Source: Fratercula arctica
Lineage: Eukaryota; Chordata; Aves; Charadriiformes; Alcidae
Assembly (NCBI GenBank): GCA_947846985.1
Contig: CANTUZ010000001.1
Span: 7,240,004 to 7,304,003, forward strand
Reading direction: 5' to 3'
Length of the DNA stretch: 64,000 nt
This document shows positions 57,625 through 64,000 of this stretch, piece after piece. A program made the position numbers and the translations under genes. Under the pieces are notes generated by a model. It was given only the letters and a program-made list of their open reading frames with translations, had not been told where the DNA came from and did not search any database. Numbering within the stretch: the stretch's first letter is position 1; the number at the start of each line of letters is the position of its first letter.

Positions 57625-58216
57625 GAGCCCCGGAGAGGAGAAGAGTGAGGAGGCTCTGCTGCATTCACCCCCAGAACAGCAGCATCAGCTTATCTGTATA
57701 CTGAAGAAAAAAGCAGACGATGTACGCAAACGCTGCAGAGACCTGGAGCAGCTCAACATGGAGCTGGAGAAACTGAGAACAGAAGATGCTCTGAAAGTGA
57801 AACCCCAGACCCAACGGATTCAGCAACTGGAGGAATGCTTCATGGATCTGGCCAACACCCATGAAAAACTGATCCAGTTCAAGAAGGAACACGGGAAACG
57901 GCATATGCAGCTGTTGGAGGAGAATAAGCGCCTGCAGCAGGAGAACAAAGTGCTCTTCAGCCAGGCTGTGAGGGAGAAGGAAGCTGAAGTGCTCCAGCTC
58001 GCTGCCTGGGCCAGAAAGCTCTCACAGCAGTTAGACTCCTTACAGGAGAAATGTGCTTCCGAGAGCCGCAGAGCACAGGAGCAAGAAAAGGAGCTGCTGG
58101 AAGCTCAGAGCCAGCAAGCGAGTGCCTATGCCTGGGAAGTCAATTCACTAAAAAACCGGCTGCAACACCTGCAGGAGAAGCACCAACAAACTGTCACACA
58201 GCTAGAGCACGCAGAG

Positions 58217-58217
58217 T
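58217..58217 (+). other. CCDC89: CCDC89 frameshift site
   Basis: Frame from 57626 reads LEHAE and then diverges to a premature stop after GEGK (58268-58270). Leaving out T58217 gives CAG CAG CGG GCT and a long heptad-like frame. The change is therefore +1 (or -2) near this base. Confidence 0.85.
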
Positions 58218-58436
58218 CAGCAGCGGGCTCAGGGCAGCGAGCTGCAGGCCAAGCTGGAGAGGGCAAATGAGGAGAAAGAGCGACTACTGGACCTGGCCAT
58301 GGAGCAGGGCAAAGCGCTGCAAGATAAGCAATGGGAAATGGAGCAGCTGGGGAAGAAGCTGGAGATGGCCAAGAAAGCCAGGCAGAGAGCACGAAAGCAT
58401 CTCGCGAAAAAGGCAGCAGCGGTGGAGAATGATCTG

Positions 58437-58439
58437 TAG
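58437..58439 (+). other. CCDC89: CCDC89 in-frame stop TAG
   Basis: In the restored frame, GAT CTG TAG GTC CAA GAG interrupts the coiled coil (AAAVENDL stop VQELQRQLES). CAG to TAG by one transition is the simplest origin. Confidence 0.85.
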
Positions 58440-58586
58440 GTCCAAGAGCTCCAACGACAGCTCGAAAGCAGCAAGCAGGCGCATGACAAACTCTCGCTGC
58501 AGTTCGATGCTTACAGAAAGCACAGGATGGAGTTACTGACTAAAGAAAAAGAACTGAATGTTAAACTCCGTCATTTTAGTATGTAA

Positions 58587-58748
58587 CTGCAGCTTTCTCC
58601 TCCATGCTCATCTCGGCACGTGCCTCTACTGTAACACACCACTGCGTTCTGTTCCTTTCCATGAGACCATCTTCTGATTTCTCTGTAATGTACTTACCAC
58701 CTTAAATCCTCCTAAAAGGACTGTTCTCTAGCCTTTTTTTTTTTTTTC
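58587..58748. other. Short spacer with T run
   Basis: Sequence between the CCDC89 stop and the CR1; a T run at 58734-58747 precedes the element. Confidence 0.7.
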
Positions 58749-59590
58749 ATAGAATCATTTAGGTTGGAAAAGACCCTTGGGATCATCAAGTCCAACCATC
58801 AACCCCACTCTACAAAGTTCTCCCCTACACCATATCCCCCAACACCACATCTCAACGACTCTCAAACACATTCAGGGGTGGTGACTCCACCACCTCCCTG
58901 GGCAGCCTATGCCAGTGTCTGACCACTCTTTCTGGGAAGAATTTTTTCCTAATGTCCAGCCTAAACCTCCCCTGCTGCAGCTTGAAGCCATTCCCTCTTG
59001 TTCTGTCGCTAATTACCTGTGAGAAGAGACCAGCACCAACCTCTCTACAATGTCCCTTCAAGTAGTTGTAGAGAGGGATGAGGTCTCCCCTCAGCCTCCT
59101 CTTCCTCAAACTAAACAGTCCCAGCTCCTTCAATCGCTCCTCATCAGATTTATTCTCCAGGCCCTTCCCCAGCTTCGTTGCCCTCCTCTGCCCTCGCTCC
59201 AGCACCTCAAGATCTCTCTCGTATTGAGGTGCCCAGAACTGGACACAATACTCAAGGTGTGGCCTCACCAGTGCTGAGTCCGGGGGGACAATCACCTCCC
59301 TCCTTCTGCTGGTCACACTATTTCTAATACAAGCCAGGATGCCATTGGCTTTCTTGGCCACCTGGGCACGCTGCTGGCTCATGTTCAGCTGCTTGTCAAT
59401 GAGAACCCCCAGGTCCTTTTCTGCCAGGCGGCTCCCAGCCACACTTCCCCCTGTAGCCTGTAGCGATGCATGGGGTTGTTGTGGCCCAAGTGCAGGACCC
59501 GGCACTTGGCCTTGTTGAAGCTCATTCCATTAGCATTGGCCCATTGATCCAATCTATCCAAGTCTCTCTGTAGAGCCTCCCTGTCCTCCC
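58749..59590 (-). mobile_element. CR1 LINE 3' part, reverse orientation
   Basis: On the minus strand it ends at 58749 with the CR1 tail (GGTTGGACTTGATGATCCCA, then TGATTCTATG on that strand). It encodes the CR1 C-terminal block: [19 protein letters not shown], then [16 protein letters not shown] and [17 protein letters not shown]. 5' truncation is at about 59590 in the region before the reverse transcriptase C-terminal half. The frame is disturbed in places, so it is a dead copy about 160 bases 3' of CCDC89. Confidence 0.93.
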
Positions 59591-61181
59591 TTTTGTTACA
59601 CTTCTACACAAGTAAGAGCTCTCCATTGTTAAATCTGAATGGGGATTGTTGAACTAGTCAAACCTGTGACTGAAAGATTAGAGTGGAAAATGTAAAATAT
59701 GAATTTATTTGGTCCTAGTCTGCGCCATATCACAGATTTTCATTTTTTACAGTTAAAAGCACATTATTTTCCAAGATGGACCAAAGCTCCAACCCTTAGC
59801 CGTTTGCTTTTGATTCTCCCTTGAAGTTCAGCAGAGGCTGGGCATGGAAGAGGTAACACTGGGGCTCCAAGAAAGAAATCCCACCTTGCAATGTCTGTCA
59901 TCAACAGGCACAATCAGCAGCTTTAACAGGTCAGAACAGTAGTATCATTACAACACCTGACGCTCATGCAAATTATTGTGTATAGCTTTCTAGTAGCCTC
60001 GTGCACTTCTAGTTTTAGTCTTATGTAATGTCACAGCATTATTTATATCCCTGTTCAGCTCCAAATCACCCAAAGACCTGTCAATTTATTTTAATAGTCT
60101 TTGAAACAGGTTGTGGTTCTACATGTTCTGCCCGTTTAAGTGTTCTCCGGTTTTTGGCTATTTTCTGTAGAGAAAATAGCAGTGCTGCACAAAATGCAAG
60201 GGTGTATGTCTGGCAGGTTTTCACAAAAAAATCTTTCCTTTTCCTGTCAGCACTCTCTCTTGCCTCTCGCCCAGCCAAGGAGGAGGTGTTTGGATGCTGA
60301 GTTTCAGCTCCTGCTCTTTAATTCTCCAACAAAAAACCACCATGACGGGCCAAACAGCATCCCCCACCTGGGCTGTAGGCAGCTGCCTCGAGAGCTCTCC
60401 AGGTTCTTTCCTGGTGAGTGTGTGTATACATACCTCGTGTGCGTAGATGTACCTTGGGGTAACTCAACATTCAGGTACTGGTTTGGGTAGCTCTTGGTCC
60501 TGAGCATCTACAAAGCAGCATCACCGCATCAAACCTGGTATCTGTTGAGCCACGTGTCCAGAAATGGTCAGAAGATCCTCCAGCCTGTGACCAGTTCATT
60601 TCAAGGACTTCTAAGTAAGTAGTGGCTCTCAACAGACTTGTCTTCTGAACTTCTCTGGACTCTCCTTGAATAAAGCCAAGTGAGAAGTACTGCTCCACCA
60701 CCTGCTGTACGATTAACCACAGCCTTTAATTTGATGCTGGCTCCTACAAGCGTCATTCCACACCATTTTTATGGACCACATCCTCCCACTTTTCAGCCAT
60801 CTTTCCCCCTGACGTGCCCACCCTGCGTGCACATTTAATTAAACTAAATGCAGGCAGCTGCAGTGTAAATACCAACTGACCCAGGCTACAAACAATGCCC
60901 AGGGTCTGAGAGGAAGGAACATGGTAGGACTTGAGTCATCTGCTCTGTTTTAGTCAATATGCAGCAAGGAGTGCTCATTTCCCTCCGGTGACTGCAAGAA
61001 TGCTTAAAAACAGGTACTATATAGTCTAAATCTGGGCAGGAGCCACCCCCTCACTGTGTGACAGAACAGCCTCGCATGCCTCCAGCCCAGCCACTGCCAT
61101 GGTCTGGCAGGAAAGCTCCCAAAACACCACAGCCTCTGGGGACATCCCCCTTCCCTCCCCTCAGCAGTGTCTGTGAGTGAG
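59591..61181. other. Intergenic region
   Basis: No exon, RNA gene or mobile element recognised. Confidence 0.7.
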
Positions 61182-61896
61182 AGACCCCCCCCCCACACAC
61201 CCCCTCCACACCCCCCAATCCCCCTCACACCCCTCAAACACATCTCTCCTCATCCCCTATTCACCCCCCCCACACACACACACAATACACCCCCTATAAA
61301 CCCCCTCTCACACACACGCTCCCTCCACTCACATCCCTCATACACACACACACACCAGACCCCCTTCACACCCCCGTCACACCGCCCTCCACACACATAC
61401 GCCTCAACCTTCACACACACACCCCCTCCAATCACATCCCTCACACCCACCCACCCCACAGACACCCTTCACACCCCCCTGTCACATCCCCCACACACAC
61501 ACATACGCCTCAACCTTCACACACCCCCCCCCTCACCTCCCCAAACAACCCTCACACACATGGAGGCCCTCTACCCCCCCCCCCCCAAACAACCCTCACA
61601 CACACACCCCTCGGCCCCCCAAACACCCCTCACACACAGACACCCCCCCACCCCTCAAAAAACCCTTATACCCCCCCACCCCTTACCCCCCTCAAACAAC
61701 CCTCACACACAGAGACCTCCCCCGCATACCCCCCTCAAACAGCCCTCACACACAACCCCCTACACACACACCCCTCAGCCCCCCAACCACCCCTCACTCC
61801 CACCCACCCCCCAAACAACCCTCACACGCACACCTCCCTCAAACAACCCCTCCTCACACATACACCCCCCCAAGCACCTCTCACACGCAAATACCT

Positions 61897-61943
<47 letters not shown>

Positions 61944-61945
61944 CC
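61182..61945. repeat. CA/C-rich low-complexity tract
   Basis: About 760 bases almost free of G on the + strand, built of CACACA, CCCCCC, CCCTCA and CAAACA units in imperfect tandem. It ends in about 20 CA dinucleotides (61901-61940) and a C run. The minus strand is strongly G-rich with many GGG runs, so G-quadruplex structures are plausible (inference). It lies directly before the CREBZF CpG island. Confidence 0.9.
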
Positions 61946-62119
61946 CCCGCCGAACTCCCCTCAGCGCCGCCGCTTTCCCGCGCGCGGGCGCAGTGGCGCG
62001 GCGCCCCCTCCCCTCCGCGCGCCGCTTCCCGACAGCCCCCGCGGCGGCCGCGCCGGGCCGGGCCGCAGCCTCCCGCCGCTCGCCTCAGGCCCCCGCCCGG
62101 CCCCTCGCCCGCCGCCGCC

Positions 62120-63055
62120 ATGCGCCACAGCCTCACCCAGCTGCTGGCCGCCTCCTCCGGCGGAGCGAGCCCCTCGGGCGCCGTCTGGCCGCTCGCCGGC
62201 GCGGGGCAGGCCCCGAGAGGGCGGGATGGCGGCGGAGAAGGGGATCCGGGGCCCGCGCGGCCCAAACAACAGCAGCCGCCGCGGCGGGAGGCGGGCGCCT
62301 TGGAGCCGCGGCGGCAGGAGAAGGAAATGGAGGCGCCCGGCGGCCCGCTGGAGGTGTGGGAGCAAGAGGACTGGTTCCCGGGGCTGGAGCTGGGAGATCT
62401 GCTGGAGGCGGCCCGGCCGGACTGGGACCTGGACGCCGAGCTGAGCGGCTGCTTCTGTGGGGAACCGGAGCCGCTTCCCCCGCCGGGCCAGGGCCAGAGG
62501 CCGGCGGCGGCCGGGCGGCGGAGCGGCGGGGCTGGGAGCCGGCTGAAGGCGGCGGCGGCGGCGCGGCTGAACCGGCTGAAGAAGAAGCAGTACGTGCTGG
62601 GGCTGGAGAGCCGCCTGCAGGGCCTGGCTGCCGAGAACCGGCAGCTGCGGGACCGCAACCGCGGCCTGAGCCGCCGCCTGCGAGAGCTGGAGCGGGAGAG
62701 CAGCTACCTGCGGGCCGTGCTGGCTAACCAGAGCGCTCTGGGGCAGCTCCTCAGCCGCTTAGCCGGGATCCGCGCCGGCGGGCTGCAGCTCAGCACCAGC
62801 CTCTTCAGGGACACGGGCAGCCCCCGCCGCCATCACCACCACCACCATCTCCATCCCGCCGGCGAGAGCAGCGACCACGACTACGCCCTGCCCAGCTCCC
62901 GGCCTCCCAGCCTGGAGGAGGCGGCGGTGGTGAGGGAGACGGAGGAGGAGTGGGCGGCCCCCGGCGGGATCTGCCTCCACGTGGACCGGGATCAGGTGTC
63001 GGTGGAGTTCTGCTCCATCTGTGCTCGGCGAGCAGCGGCCTCCTTCAAAATGTAG
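62120..63055 (+). CDS. CREBZF: CREB/ATF bZIP transcription factor (Zhangfei, SMILE)
   Basis: Nuclear bZIP-type cofactor that binds HCF-1 and represses several activators and nuclear receptors. The 311-residue frame starts at [12 protein letters not shown] in a good context (GCCGCCATGC) and matches the mammalian 354-residue protein at both ends, with a shorter Gly/Ser-rich middle. Seen: LxxLL motifs LTQLL (5-9) and LGDLL (91-95); WDLDAELSG (102-110); basic region [19 protein letters not shown] (141-159), which lacks the usual bZIP Asn, as in mammals; leucine zipper to about residue 200 ([18 protein letters not shown]-type [12 protein letters not shown]); HCF-1-binding DHDY (252-255); C terminus [19 protein letters not shown] natural run of six His (238-243) precedes DHDY. 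Internal ATG 62327 (Met70) corresponds to the start of the shorter Zhangfei form. Confidence 0.97.
   Translation: MRHSLTQLLAASSGGASPSGAVWPLAGAGQAPRGRDGGGEGDPGPARPKQQQPPRREAGALEPRRQEKEMEAPGGPLEVWEQEDWFPGLELGDLLEAARPDWDLDAELSGCFCGEPEPLPPPGQGQRPAAAGRRSGGAGSRLKAAAAARLNRLKKKQYVLGLESRLQGLAAENRQLRDRNRGLSRRLRELERESSYLRAVLANQSALGQLLSRLAGIRAGGLQLSTSLFRDTGSPRRHHHHHHLHPAGESSDHDYALPSSRPPSLEEAAVVRETEEEWAAPGGICLHVDRDQVSVEFCSICARRAAASFKM
62327..62329 (+). other. CREBZF: Alternative CREBZF start codon (Met70)
   Basis: ATG with G at -3 and +4 at the position equivalent to the mammalian second start; would give 242 residues, losing the first LxxLL motif. Confidence 0.5.
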
Positions 63056-64000
63056 GGTCAAGTACCTGCTGCAAGTACTCGTGGGGTTCTCGCCCCTAAG
63101 GGGCCTCGCGTCGTGGCGGAGGAAGCAGGCGATGGTGCGGAGGAAAAGAATAAATACAGTGGTGATGGGGTGGTATTGGGGGAGATGCAGAGGAGGGGAA
63201 CCTGGCACCTAAGTGGCCAGGGTAACAAAAAAAATAATATATCGCTCTTGAACGGCACGTTGGGAGCCAGATGGTGGCCTTGGTTAAAGGTCGTGTCAAT
63301 CTGGCGTGTGGACGGTAGTGGTCTGAGCCTGTTTGGCCTAAGAGTCGTGCAGAGCTGTGTACAGCAGTGCGATAGTTATCGTGCAAACTGACACGCGCGT
63401 ATACACGCAGAGGTGCCGCCAGAGCCCATTCGCAGCACTTTGGGTGAAAAGATCGTGCCGACCTGACGCGTGAAGGTGTGCTCGGTTCCGCTTCGCAGTT
63501 GCCAGTAAAGATAACGCTGACTACCCGGTCTTGAGTCAGATAATGTCTAGCCTGCTTATCCTGAGGAGCCGAAAATGCTTGCTTAGAAAACCAAACCAAA
63601 AACTTCATTAAGACATCGTCACTGGACAGACTTAAGAAAATAGTAATGATCGGCAAAAGAAAGCATGCATATAAAATTGTACTGCATCTCAGTTATACAT
63701 TACTATTAAAACCTCTCTGACAGTTTCTCTTTTAGGTGCTTGCCCTGCCAGGCTCCGTTGTGTAGGGGTTAAAGAACAGTCGTTTTCCACCTCGCAACCT
63801 GGTAAGGATCAATATATTCCCATAATGCGGTATCAGACAGCTTGCTTTGCTTATGCCAGTCCCTTGTAATGACTGGTTCAGGAAATGATTTCTCTGGTCC
63901 TTGGCCTACTCTGCCAAAACATTTCTAGCTCTGGATGATAACTAATAGTAAAAATTACAATCACATCATTCTAATTAGCTGTTTTCCTGTTTTCCTTTTT
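63056..64000 (+). other. CREBZF 3' UTR and flank
   Basis: GC content falls quickly after 63400. No further gene recognised; TMEM126A/B, expected next in other amniotes, is not visible before the window edge. Confidence 0.6.
63149..63154 (+). terminator. CREBZF: Polyadenylation signal AATAAA
   Basis: AATAAA about 95 bases after the CREBZF stop; could end a short 3' UTR, but longer forms are likely. Confidence 0.45.

Larger units (their letters stand above)
56782..58586 (+). pseudogene. CCDC89: Coiled-coil domain-containing protein 89, disrupted
   Basis: CCDC89 (BOIP) is an intronless coiled-coil protein, known mainly from testis and reported to bind a HEY-type bHLH-orange repressor. Three pieces remain. 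56782-56919 begins MANSTSHPETDKNMEDLTKG, then LKELCESLL. 57626-58216 begins SPGEEKSEEALLHS, then LKKKADDVRKRCRDLEQLN and the coiled coil (LEECFMDLANTHEKLIQFKK). 58218-58586 runs from QQRAQGSELQAKL, then ERANEEKERLL, to the end KLRHFSM and TAA. Piece lengths sum to about 365 codons against about 374 in human, so nothing large is lost. Breaks: a 705-bp LTR-like insertion, one extra base (or two lost) at about 58217, and an in-frame TAG at 58437-58439. Position just 3' of SYTL2 and 5' of CREBZF, same strand, agrees with conserved synteny. It could still yield a truncated peptide, but not the family protein. The breaks could in part be assembly error; three of them make that unlikely. Confidence 0.88.
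61946..63060 (+). promoter_or_regulatory. CREBZF: CpG island spanning the CREBZF promoter and coding region
   Basis: Very GC-rich with many CpG (for example the NotI-type GCGGCCGC near 62044), typical of a housekeeping-type promoter. No TATA box seen; transcription start not fixed. Confidence 0.8.

Noticed and set aside
61167..61898. 243-codon Pro/Thr/His-rich open frame
   Set aside because: It is the translation of the CA/C simple-sequence tract; stops are simply rare in such DNA.
61822..62658. 278-codon frame on the minus strand
   Set aside because: Shadow of CREBZF and the repeat in GC-rich DNA; no family features.

Overview
This is vertebrate nuclear DNA, most probably avian. Four lines of evidence support that. 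The gene order SYTL2 - CCDC89 - CREBZF, all in one direction, matches the amniote order I know. The recognisable young interspersed repeats are CR1 LINEs with the bird-type 3' end (copies of ATTCTATG, no poly-A tail). No mammalian SINEs are visible. Introns are compact and typical of birds. I cannot name the species.

Layout. Positions 1-1536 hold the 3' part of a young sense-strand CR1 element with a nearly open reverse transcriptase frame. Positions 1537-10116 show no gene I can recognise and may be 5' flank or 5' UTR introns of SYTL2. Positions 10117-51560 carry the complete coding part of SYTL2 (synaptotagmin-like 2, Slp2-a) on the + strand. I reconstructed 18 coding exons with every splice phase matching: 928 codons without the giant 3,882-nt exon, 2,222 with it. 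The 3' UTR runs to about 52760. Its introns contain three sense CR1 fragments, one older degraded repeat, a 42-base A run and a possible extra 48-nt exon.

Positions 52761-56781 are intergenic with nothing recognised. Positions 56782-58586 are a broken copy of CCDC89. Its coiled-coil frame is split by an antisense LTR-like element of 705 bp, shifted by one base near 58217, and stopped by a TAG at 58437. A reverse-strand CR1 follows at 58749-59590. Positions 61182-61945 are a long CA/C-rich simple-sequence tract that abuts the CpG island of CREBZF, whose intact single-exon coding region is 62120-63055. The remaining sequence is its 3' flank.

How the genes relate. SYTL2 is a Rab27 effector that docks vesicles at the plasma membrane. 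CREBZF is a bZIP-type transcriptional cofactor that binds HCF-1. CCDC89 is a coiled-coil protein known mainly from testis. They are neighbours by conserved synteny, not a functional pathway. The points most worth a second look are the loss of CCDC89, the giant in-frame exon with its internal 60-65-residue tandem repeats, the GC-AG intron in SYTL2, and the G/C-skewed tract beside the CREBZF promoter. I found no prokaryotic-type system, CRISPR array, or tRNA/rRNA gene.
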